Shown piece after piece: positions 16,951 through 24,086 of a DNA stretch of 38,029 nucleotides (position 1 is its first letter; every line of letters starts with the position of its first letter). The notes below the pieces were generated by a model, which ran no database searches, was not told the DNA's origin, and worked only from the letters and a program-made list of their open reading frames with translations. Source of the DNA: CAZEWZ01 sp964516765. GTDB taxonomy: Bacteria > Bacteroidota > Bacteroidia > Flavobacteriales > UBA7430. The stretch covers positions 1-38,029 of the forward strand of contig CAZEWZ010000015.1 in NCBI GenBank assembly GCA_964516765.1, read 5' to 3'. The translations under genes were made by a program, and so were the position numbers.

Positions 16951-18081
16951 TCAATGTTCGAGGATGGGTTTACCATGAGTTTTGGTAATAATATATGGAA
17001 GTACTGATGGGAAAATATGAATAATTCGCATTATCAAGTCTGCAATAATTCTCAATCTAAATAATCGTGCAATAATGTGTCCATATTTTAATCTCAAGCC
17101 AAATTCATTCTTCCAAGTTTTTGAATAAACTCTTTCAAGTTCATCTCGAGATTTAATTTCACCCTGGGAATATGCGAGTATTAATTTGGAGACCATTTGA
17201 GCAGAACGAATTGCCATACCCATCCCATTGCCTGCAAGGGGGTGAATCATTCCCGCTGAATCTCCGCACATCAACATATGGTCTTCGACTAAATTTTTGC
17301 TTGAAAAGCAGATATTCCCAATTGCTAAAGGTTGGTCGAAAACTAATTCAGAATTTGCAAGGACCTCTTTAATAAGTTTATTTTTATACAATACCTTCTC
17401 TTGAAACTCCCGGATATTTTTGTACTTATTAAATATTTTAGCTTCCATTAAATAGCAGATGTTAATGTGGTTATTTTCGACCTTTGAAATACCACAATAG
17501 CCCCCTTCAAAATTATGAAGGCCTACCGAATCATCTGGAAAAACACCCTTATAATGAGCTTTTACAGCAAGAAAGGGAGATGGCTTGCGTAAAAAAGCTC
17601 GGTTCAGCTTCATATCTATATTAGATCGCTTGCCAAAAGCACCAATAACCAATGGAGCAGTATAGATATCCATGGAACTGGTATTGACAGAAAACAACTC
17701 ATTGTGAAATTTAATTCCTGAAACCTTAGCCTTTAAAACATGCGCTCCGTTAAGTTCTGCTTTTTTTTTTAACTCAAAATCAATGCAATAGCGGCTGATA
17801 CTAAATCCACCAAGTGGCAAATAGCTACTAATAGATAAGTTTGAAGAAGTACTAAGAGTTAGCTTTTTAATTTCTTTGGCTCCGAATTTATAAGGGTCAA
17901 AATCTAAGGAATGTAAATAAGGTAGTACCTCCTGCGAAATATATTCCCCACAAACCTTATGTTTTGGATACGCATGCTTCTCTATTAAAAGTACTTTTTC
18001 CCCTTTCATGGATAAATTTAAGGCACTAACCAATCCTGCTAAACCTCCTCCCACAATAATGATGTCATACGATAGAGTCAT
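16951..18081 (-). CDS. FAD-dependent oxidoreductase, geranylgeranyl reductase/PHBH-like
   Basis: A 376-residue flavoprotein. The N-terminal FAD loop GGGLAG (11-16) follows a hydrophobic strand, CGEY is near residue 44, and CGDSAGMIHPLAGNG (from residue 272) is the second FAD-binding motif of the family. Members hydroxylate aromatic rings or reduce prenyl chains. It is the first gene of the operon. I chose the ATG at 18081 (MTLSYDIIIVGGG) because the FAD strand should begin near the N-terminus; a start at 18123 would add a 14-residue tail. No consensus -7 element was found in 18082-18211. By analogy with the Streptomyces srsABC set it could oxidise the polyketide ring to a quinone (inference). 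Confidence 0.9.
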   Translation of the reverse strand: MTLSYDIIIVGGGLAGLVSALNLSMKGEKVLLIEKHAYPKHKVCGEYISQEVLPYLHSLDFDPYKFGAKEIKKLTLSTSSNLSISSYLPLGGFSISRYCIDFELKKKAELNGAHVLKAKVSGIKFHNELFSVNTSSMDIYTAPLVIGAFGKRSNIDMKLNRAFLRKPSPFLAVKAHYKGVFPDDSVGLHNFEGGYCGISKVENNHINICYLMEAKIFNKYKNIREFQEKVLYKNKLIKEVLANSELVFDQPLAIGNICFSSKNLVEDHMLMCGDSAGMIHPLAGNGMGMAIRSAQMVSKLILAYSQGEIKSRDELERVYSKTWKNEFGLRLKYGHIIARLFRLRIIADLIMRIIHIFPSVLPYIITKTHGKPILEH

Positions 18082-18211
18082 TCTCTTTAAAATAAATATG
18101 AATAATTTATTTGCACAAAGCAACTAATTGAGATTTCAATAAGTCATAGATTCAATAAAGTAACTATCAAATTCGGATCTCATAATATATTAATCTTTAA
18201 ATTTAATTTTT

Positions 18212-18571
18212 TCAAAGTAAAGCAGGGAAGGGACCAAATATTATTGCCAAAGCAATTACAATGCCCCCCCAAATATATCCGTCTCTATTAACTCCGGTAA
18301 TCATATGAAATACCTTATAGTGCTTCTTGTTAGAAATGATTTTACCATACTTATTAAAAACAACGGTTCTATTGCTCTTGAATTGACTACTATAATCATA
18401 TATCCATATTTCTTTTTCTTCTTTATTTTCAACATTTGAAGGATTACCGTACTCTAATAGAATTAATTTCTTTGCATTATCACTTTTAGAATATAAGGAT
18501 TTATTGATAGTTGGGGAGCAGCTGGATAATGTAAAAAGAATTAAAAATAAAAGTAGAATTTGATTTTTCAT
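18212..18571 (-). CDS. small lipoprotein, BamE/SmpA-like fold possible
   Basis: This 119-residue protein has a lipoprotein signal with lipobox LSSC (Cys18). The middle part YGNPSNVENKEEKEIWIYDY, followed by a strand ending in VVFNKYGKIISNK, has the outline of the SmpA/OmlA/BamE fold: short helix, Gly-x-Pro, then W-x-Y strands. A final hydrophobic stretch GGIVIALAIIFGPFPALL could be a membrane or lipid-contacting segment, which is unusual for that family. It lies between the operon's first gene and the epimerase gene on the same strand but with larger gaps (130 and 51 bases), so it is probably not part of the operon. Function unknown. Confidence 0.8.
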   Translation of the reverse strand: MKNQILLLFLILFTLSSCSPTINKSLYSKSDNAKKLILLEYGNPSNVENKEEKEIWIYDYSSQFKSNRTVVFNKYGKIISNKKHYKVFHMITGVNRDGYIWGGIVIALAIIFGPFPALL

Positions 18572-18622
18572 GGCTCACTATTATATTTTCTATAAATATA
18601 TTAAAATAATCACTTAAATCGA

Positions 18623-19534
18623 TCAATCTACCCTACGCCATATATGACTCAGGGCTATTGACAATTCGGGAAATTTAAAAGTAAATCCATGATTAAATAA
18701 TTTATCTGCAGATACCGGACTACCTTTCAATAAGATATTAGACATCTCCCCAAATAAAAGTCGCAAAACAAAAGAGGGAACATGAGGAACCCAAAGTGGA
18801 CGATGAAGAGCTTTTGCAATAAGTCGAGTAAACTCTTTATTGGTCACATAATTTGGAGTGACTGCATTATATATGGAATGGGGGAGTAATCCTTCTACAA
18901 GTTGTAAGAATATCTCACAGAGATCATCAATATGTATCCAGGGCATGAATTGATTTCCAGAACCCAATCTAGAACCAATACCAAATTTAATAGGCAAAGA
19001 AATAATAGGCAATGCTCCTCCCTCTTGGCTCAAAACAAGACCAAGCCTAAGTTTAGAAACCTGACACGTATCATTTTTAAATAAATCTGCAGCTTCTTCC
19101 CAGTCGACACACATATTTCCTAAAAAATCTGGATATGCATCCATAACTTCAGTTTTTGGGGCAAGGTCATTTATTCCTCCATACCATCCCGTAGCAGAAC
19201 AAGAAATAAAAAACTTCGGAGAAACATTCAATTCCAGACATTTTCTATGCAAAAATTTGGCGCTAGCTATACGACTATTATAAAGAATTTCTTTTCTTTT
19301 TTTGGTCCATCTCTGCTGGGCAATTCCTGCGCCAGCTAAATGAATCAAACCGTCAATATCTTCAAATGCGGAATTATCAATTTCTTCTTTTGTCGGATCC
19401 CAATGAAAATGATTTTGAAGAGATTTATAAGAGATATTTCGAGTTAAAACAAGTACTTGATGACCTCGATTTGCTAATATTCTCACTAATTCTTGTCCTA
19501 CTAGGCCCGTGCCTCCAGAAACTAATATTTTCAT
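18623..19534 (-). CDS. TIGR01777-family NAD-dependent epimerase (YfcH-like)
   Basis: An extended short-chain dehydrogenase of 303 residues with the N-terminal loop GGTGLVG (7-13) and the family-typical ISCSATGWYG segment around residues 110-120. The C-terminal DUF1731-like part, with KALHRPLWVPHVPSFVLRLLFGE, is intact. The family (YfcH in E. coli, SDR39U1 in animals) has no firmly known substrate. The gene is divergent from the rhodanese gene, and a -7 element lies 60 bases upstream. The ATG at 19534 matches the family start MKILVSGGTG. Confidence 0.92.
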   Translation of the reverse strand: MKILVSGGTGLVGQELVRILANRGHQVLVLTRNISYKSLQNHFHWDPTKEEIDNSAFEDIDGLIHLAGAGIAQQRWTKKRKEILYNSRIASAKFLHRKCLELNVSPKFFISCSATGWYGGINDLAPKTEVMDAYPDFLGNMCVDWEEAADLFKNDTCQVSKLRLGLVLSQEGGALPIISLPIKFGIGSRLGSGNQFMPWIHIDDLCEIFLQLVEGLLPHSIYNAVTPNYVTNKEFTRLIAKALHRPLWVPHVPSFVLRLLFGEMSNILLKGSPVSADKLFNHGFTFKFPELSIALSHIWRRVD

Positions 19535-19584
19535 TATTTTTGGTATTTGAATTAGAATTAAAGATCATAATCTCCTGCGAAGTT

Positions 19585-19592
19585 TAACTTTG
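19585..19592 (+). promoter_or_regulatory. candidate -7 element for the rhodanese gene
   Basis: TAACTTTG matches TAnnTTTG on the plus strand, about 100 bases before the rhodanese ATG. No -33 element at a good distance was found, so this is weaker than its divergent partner at 19596-19603. Confidence 0.35.
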
Positions 19593-19595
19593 TTA

Positions 19596-19629
19596 CAAAA
19601 TTAACAAAATGAAGCTTAGTAGAGCCAAA
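19596..19629 (-). promoter_or_regulatory. promoter of the epimerase gene
   Basis: On the minus strand TAATTTTG lies at 19603-19596 (TAnnTTTG consensus). A TTTG at 19629-19626 lies 22 bases further upstream as a possible -33 element. The 5' leader would be about 55 bases. The box lies only a few bases from an opposing plus-strand -7 element. Confidence 0.5.
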
Positions 19630-19694
19630 CTTTCCAAATATAGTATGAGATAAAAACTCAATGAATTTGATAAGACTTAGCATAGTATCCAGTA

Positions 19695-20051
19695 ATGTAT
19701 TCCGAAAAAAACAATATGAACATCAACGATATTCCTAAAGAAATTTCTGCATACCAACTCAATGAATTGATAAAAAAAGGATATAATATTCGTATTCTTG
19801 ATGTTAGAGAACCTATAGAATTGGATATCTGCCATTTAGAGAGTGCAGAAAATATACCTGTGAATTTAATTCAGGAATGTATCGATAAAATCTCTAAAGA
19901 AACCCCAACTGTTGTAATTTGTCATCACGGGGTTCGAAGTAGAAATGTCATCCATTACCTAGAAGTAAAAGGATATCAAAATCTAATTAATTTGGAAGGA
20001 GGAATTCATTCCTGGGCGGAAGATATTGATCCAAATATGACTAAATATTAA
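19695..20051 (+). CDS. single-domain rhodanese-like sulfurtransferase
   Basis: The 118-residue protein carries one rhodanese domain. The early LDVREPIELDICHL motif and the active-site loop CHHGVRS starting at Cys76 are both present, so the persulfide-forming cysteine is conserved. The late GGIHSWAEDIDP is typical of GlpE/PspE-like cytoplasmic forms. It has no signal peptide. ATG at 19716 (MNINDIPKEIS) is an alternative start seven codons downstream. The monocistronic position gives no clue to the sulfur acceptor. Confidence 0.93.
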   Translation: MYSEKNNMNINDIPKEISAYQLNELIKKGYNIRILDVREPIELDICHLESAENIPVNLIQECIDKISKETPTVVICHHGVRSRNVIHYLEVKGYQNLINLEGGIHSWAEDIDPNMTKY

Positions 20052-20153
20052 TCTGACCCAACCTATATCAAAAAAAAATTCGCTAGAAAAGAATTAAAAA
20101 CAAAGTTCCTTTATGGTTCTTTTTATATTTTTAAGAAAATAAGCTATGTTAAA

Positions 20154-21302
20154 ATGAAAAAAACACTTTTATACTCACTAATCTTGAGTTTAAACATCTC
20201 TTATGCTCAAGACAGTTTACAGTTCGATAAAATAGTTCAATGGGATGCAAATCCAATTGAAAGTCAAGGCAAAACGGGAACTTGTTGGAGCTTCTCAACC
20301 ACTTCATTCTTGGAATCAGAATTGATTCGAATGGGAAAAGGTACTTACAATCTATCTGAAATGTTTGTCGCAAGACAGACCTATTTGGATAAAGCTGATA
20401 ATTATGTGAGAAGACATGGGAAAACACAATTTGGAGAAGGTAGCTTGGGCCATGATATGATCAATGCCATAGAAACTTATGGTATCGTTCCTAAGGAAGT
20501 ATTTAGCGGGCTCCAAAGCATTTCCAGAACACACAATCATGCTGAACTGTCAAATATACTAAAAGCTTACTTAGAAGCGATTGTTGAAAATAAAGGAGGA
20601 GAACTTAGTGTGCTATGGAGAGAAGGATATACTGCACTTCTAGATGTATATCTTGGTGAATTTCCTGAATCTTTTATATATCAGGAGGAAATATTTAGTC
20701 CAAAAAGTTTTTCCACTTCTCTTGGTTTAAGTGCTGACAATTATCTTAGTTTAACTTCCTATACCCACGAGCCCTATTACAGTTCTTTTATTTTGGGTAT
20801 ACCAGACAACTGGAGCAATGGACTTTTTCACAATCTGCCAATTGATCTTCTTTACAACAGTACAAAAAATGCATTAAAAAATGGCTTTACCATCGAATGG
20901 GATACCGATGTTAGCAACTCTGGATTTAACTCCAAAAAGGGCTTAGCGCTTGTTGCTATAGAGGGCGAAAAACCTAATTTTAATCTTGTTTCAAATGAAA
21001 TGGAAGTGAGCCAAGCTTATCGCCAAGAAGCCTTTGATAATTATGCTGTTGGAGATGATCACTTAATGCATATAGTCGGATTGGTTGAAGATCCAGGTGG
21101 AAAAGAGTATTTTGTGGTTAAAAACTCTTGGGGAGACAAAATAGGTATGGAAGGGTTTAAAGGACATATTCTTGTCTCTGAATCATATTTTAAGCTAAAT
21201 ACAATATCAGTATTGATGCACCGAGATGGACTATCTAATATCGTGAAGAAAAAATTAAATTTAAAATATAATGTTTCTCTTCCTGGGATAATTAATGAAT
21301 AA
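20154..21302 (+). CDS. secreted papain-like (C1) cysteine peptidase
   Basis: A 382-residue protein with a signal peptide (MKKTLLYSLILSLNISYAQ) and a C1-family peptidase domain related to bleomycin hydrolase (aminopeptidase C). Gln38 of the oxyanion hole and nucleophile Cys44 lie in ESQGKTGTCWSFS, His306 in DDHLMHIVG and Asn324 in VVKNSWGD. All four catalytic residues are present. The insert between residues 120 and 290 is bleomycin-hydrolase-like. Export of a C1B-type enzyme, normally cytoplasmic in other bacteria, is common in Bacteroidota. It is convergent with dciA-recF, with only about 30 bases between stops. Confidence 0.92.
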   Translation: MKKTLLYSLILSLNISYAQDSLQFDKIVQWDANPIESQGKTGTCWSFSTTSFLESELIRMGKGTYNLSEMFVARQTYLDKADNYVRRHGKTQFGEGSLGHDMINAIETYGIVPKEVFSGLQSISRTHNHAELSNILKAYLEAIVENKGGELSVLWREGYTALLDVYLGEFPESFIYQEEIFSPKSFSTSLGLSADNYLSLTSYTHEPYYSSFILGIPDNWSNGLFHNLPIDLLYNSTKNALKNGFTIEWDTDVSNSGFNSKKGLALVAIEGEKPNFNLVSNEMEVSQAYRQEAFDNYAVGDDHLMHIVGLVEDPGGKEYFVVKNSWGDKIGMEGFKGHILVSESYFKLNTISVLMHRDGLSNIVKKKLNLKYNVSLPGIINE

Positions 21303-21335
21303 TGACCTTGAAAAGACAAATTTAAAAAAGATCCA

Positions 21336-21626
21336 TTAATAAATTCGAACTTCGGTAATCACCTCCTCGCCTACTTCTTTGTTAAGCATTTTTCTAATTT
21401 TCTCCTTGGAATAACTAAGTTCTTGTTTGAGTGCTGCATTGCTTAATTTTACAAAAAGAATTCGTTTTTCTACCTCTATACTCACAGTGTATTTAGTCAC
21501 TGAGGGGCCCATAAGTTTATCCCATGATGTCACGATATGAGCTTCATTAAATTTTGAAGTAATGTCATAATTATTAAGAAGTTCTTTAATGACCTCTCCT
21601 ATGGTTTGACCCCTAGCTCTTCTCAT
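21336..21626 (-). CDS. DUF721/DciA-like protein
   Basis: A 96-residue DUF721 protein. The core W-(x)2-L-x-G-P-x-V region (SWDKLMGPSVTKYT) and the LFVKLSNAALKQELSY strand-helix are typical. The family includes DciA, which helps load the replicative helicase in bacteria lacking DnaC/DnaI. The N-terminal helix and the KH-like fold remain, but the long C-terminal tail of some DciA proteins is absent. It overlaps recF by four bases, a pairing widespread in Bacteroidota. Confidence 0.88.
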   Translation of the reverse strand: MRRARGQTIGEVIKELLNNYDITSKFNEAHIVTSWDKLMGPSVTKYTVSIEVEKRILFVKLSNAALKQELSYSKEKIRKMLNKEVGEEVITEVRIY

Positions 21627-22720
21627 GAAACAATTCCGTCATTCACATAAAACATCTGATAAGAATCGTCAATTTTCTTCACAATGTCTTCTGTTCTATT
21701 TTTATGCGTATCGGTGATGAAAATCTGACCAAAATGTTGTTCAGAAACTAGACGAACAATTGCCTCTACGCGTTTGTCATCTAATTTATCAAAAATATCA
21801 TCTAATAGCAAGAGAGGTTTTTTTCCAACTAAATTCTTTATGAAATCAAATTGAGCCAACTTAAGAGAGATTAAATAGGTTTTTTGTTGGCCTTGCGATC
21901 CTTGTTTCTTGATAGGGAAATCTCCTATTTTGAATAATAAATCATCTTTGTGAATCCCACATGTAGTATACTGCAGTATTTTATCTTTTGTCAGGTTTTC
22001 TTCAAGTAAAGATGCTAATGATTGATCGTGAAGTTGTGACTTATAGCCTAATTCGACCTTTTCTTTTGATCCTGAAATAGCTGTGTAATAACTATTAAAA
22101 ATAGGATTAAATTCCTCCATAAACGCACATCGTTTCTCATAGATTTTCATCCCAATATCTTCTAAGTGTTCGTTATATATGCCAAGTGTAGTGGGATCAT
22201 ATGTAAAATTTGCGGCAAAATATTTTAAGAGAGCATTTCTCTGAGAAAGTATTTTGTTATAAGAAATAAGGTGCTGCAAATACAATTTGTCAGACTGAGA
22301 GATAACTCCATCCATAAATTTTCTTCTAGTCTCACTTCCTTCTAAAATCAAATTTCGATCGGCTGGAGAGACAATCACTAATGGGAAAAGACCAATATGA
22401 TCAGCAAAGCGCTCGTATTCTTTTTTATTTCTCTTAAACACCTTATTATGTCCTTTTTTAACACCACAAAAAATGTGTTCTTCTAAATGATTGCGGTCAA
22501 AAGTAGCTTCTAAAGTGAAAAACGGCTTTTTATGACGAATATTATGGCTGTCTATTGAATTAAAATAGCTCTTACAAAAACACAAATAATAAATTGCGTC
22601 TAACAAATTAGTCTTTCCCTCACCATTATCTCCAACAAAGCAGTTGATGCTGGAGGAGAAAGACAATTGAGCAGACTCATAATTTTTAAAATCGACTAAA
22701 CAGAGATTTTTGAGGTACAT
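21623..22720 (-). CDS. recF: DNA replication and repair protein RecF
   Basis: RecF is an SMC-like ATPase that helps load RecA at gapped DNA. The Walker A motif GDNGEGKT (30-37), the signature QGSQGQQKT and the Walker B LLLLDDIFDKLD are all present. At 365 residues it has the usual length. The gene is followed by dciA-like with an ATGA-type overlap, and it is divergent from the TPR protein gene. No dnaA or dnaN is nearby, so this recF is not at an origin in the classical arrangement. Confidence 0.97.
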   Translation of the reverse strand: MYLKNLCLVDFKNYESAQLSFSSSINCFVGDNGEGKTNLLDAIYYLCFCKSYFNSIDSHNIRHKKPFFTLEATFDRNHLEEHIFCGVKKGHNKVFKRNKKEYERFADHIGLFPLVIVSPADRNLILEGSETRRKFMDGVISQSDKLYLQHLISYNKILSQRNALLKYFAANFTYDPTTLGIYNEHLEDIGMKIYEKRCAFMEEFNPIFNSYYTAISGSKEKVELGYKSQLHDQSLASLLEENLTKDKILQYTTCGIHKDDLLFKIGDFPIKKQGSQGQQKTYLISLKLAQFDFIKNLVGKKPLLLLDDIFDKLDDKRVEAIVRLVSEQHFGQIFITDTHKNRTEDIVKKIDDSYQMFYVNDGIVS

Positions 22721-22787
22721 TGAAAATTTATTTTAGTAAAAATAAGACCTGAATTTAAATTTATAGCGTTGATTTGAGAATTTCTTT

Positions 22788-22795
22788 TATTTTTG
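22788..22795 (+). promoter_or_regulatory. -7 element for the TPR protein-ribH pair
   Basis: A perfect TATTTTTG lies 27 bases before the ATG at 22823. A TTG at 22769-22771 is 16 bases upstream, slightly short of the usual -33 spacing. Confidence 0.5.
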
Positions 22796-22822
22796 TACAA
22801 CATTTAACATATAGCAAATAAA

Positions 22823-23506
22823 ATGGCTGACAAGAAAAACCAAACTCCGGAACAATTAAAGGCAATAGAAGATAGTCTAACAAAAGCAGAAATGTATGTG
22901 GAAGACAACAAAAACAAACTGATGGTAGTCGTGCTGGCAATTGCTATAGGGTTCAGTGCATTCTTCGCTTACGATCGATTTTATGTTCAACCAAAAGAAA
23001 ATAATGCATTGACAGAAATGTACATGTGCGAAAAGAATTTTGAACAAAATAAATTTCAAGAAGCTTTAGATGGAGATGAGCAATATGCTGGCCTACTTGA
23101 AATAATTGACACTTATGGTGGAACCAAATCAGCAAATTTGGCAGAATATTATACAGGAATTTCTTATTTGAAATTAGGAAATCTAGAAGAAGCAATCTCT
23201 CACCTAGACAACTTTTCTTCGGATGACGAAATCCTTGCTCCTATTGCAAAAGGAGCCATTGGCGATGCATTTTCGGAATTGGGTCAAAATGATGAAGCTT
23301 TCACTTACTATGTTAAAGCTGCGAATATGAGAAATAATGAGTTTACAACACCCATATATTTAATGAAGGCTGCAAATACTGCATATATTCTCAAAAAAAA
23401 CGACCAAGCTCTTGAATTATATAAACGCATCGAAAAAGATTATTCCAAAACTCGTGAAGGGCAAAATATTAGTAAATATATTTCTCGAATGACAGCAGCT
23501 GAATAA
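22823..23506 (+). CDS. membrane-anchored TPR protein, YfgM/TPR_21-like
   Basis: A 227-residue protein. A cytoplasmic N-terminal helix (1-32) precedes one transmembrane segment (about 34-52, MVVVLAIAIGFSAFFAYDRF). The periplasmic part holds at least three TPR helices pairs, including EYYTGISYLKLGNLEEAISHL and DEAFTYYVKAANM. This is the layout of YfgM, which works with the periplasmic chaperone network and the Sec translocon in E. coli. The gene ends seven bases before ribH, so the two are probably co-transcribed. That pairing has no obvious functional reason. Confidence 0.9.
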   Translation: MADKKNQTPEQLKAIEDSLTKAEMYVEDNKNKLMVVVLAIAIGFSAFFAYDRFYVQPKENNALTEMYMCEKNFEQNKFQEALDGDEQYAGLLEIIDTYGGTKSANLAEYYTGISYLKLGNLEEAISHLDNFSSDDEILAPIAKGAIGDAFSELGQNDEAFTYYVKAANMRNNEFTTPIYLMKAANTAYILKKNDQALELYKRIEKDYSKTREGQNISKYISRMTAAE

Positions 23507-23513
23507 CTTTTTT

Positions 23514-24008
23514 ATGTCCTCAAAAAAATTATCACATTATGACCAAGAATCAATCCCAAATGCAGAAGGTCTGCGATTTGCGATTGTTGTATCTGAATGG
23601 AATGAAAATATCACAGAAAATCTTTATAAAGGGGCACATAAAGTATTATTAGAAAATGGTGTATTGCCTGAAGATATTCTTCGAATGAACGTTCCTGGAA
23701 GTTTCGAACTGATCTTTGGTGCTTCCTTAATAGCAGACACAACTGATGTTGACGCCATTATTACTTTAGGATCTGTAGTCAAAGGAGAAACAAAACATTT
23801 TGATTTTATATGCCAAGGTATTAGCAACGGCATTAGCCAACTCAATATTTCCTCAGATATACCTATCATATTTGGTCTTCTTACCGATGATAACATGCAG
23901 CAAGCCATTGACCGTTCTGGAGGTAAATTAGGAAACAAAGGATGTGAATGCGCTATAGCTGCTATAAAAATGGCTTCCATGAACCAGATACTAAAAGCTG
24001 AAGAATAA
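23514..24008 (+). CDS. ribH: 6,7-dimethyl-8-ribityllumazine synthase
   Basis: RibH catalyses the penultimate step of riboflavin synthesis, joining 5-amino-6-ribitylamino-uracil with 3,4-dihydroxy-2-butanone 4-phosphate. The product is 164 residues. SEWNENITENLYKGA near the start, PGSFELIFGA, and the GSVVKGETKHFDFI segment with the catalytic His95 are intact. The C-terminal NKGCECAIAAIKM helix is family-typical. It sits seven bases behind the TPR gene. No other rib gene is in view. Confidence 0.97.
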   Translation: MSSKKLSHYDQESIPNAEGLRFAIVVSEWNENITENLYKGAHKVLLENGVLPEDILRMNVPGSFELIFGASLIADTTDVDAIITLGSVVKGETKHFDFICQGISNGISQLNISSDIPIIFGLLTDDNMQQAIDRSGGKLGNKGCECAIAAIKMASMNQILKAEE

Positions 24009-24086
24009 ATATTTTAGAAATTAATACGAGTCCTTCATACCATGAATATTCATTATTTATGGAACACTATTAACCAAAAACACAAA

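Noticed and set aside
11405..18081. Flexirubin or aryl polyene cluster
   Set aside because: The ketosynthase, dehydratase, ACP and transferase are shared with those pathways, but the second ketosynthase, acyltransferase, thioesterase and DarA/DarB-type dialkylresorcinol genes are missing, and a type III PKS is at the centre.
21336..22720. Replication origin near recF
   Set aside because: No dnaA, dnaN or clusters of DnaA boxes were seen; recF with dciA is a common stand-alone pair in Bacteroidota.
24042..24086. Upstream start of the M49 peptidase
   Set aside because: It would put 15 residues before a clear lipoprotein signal peptide that starts at 24087.
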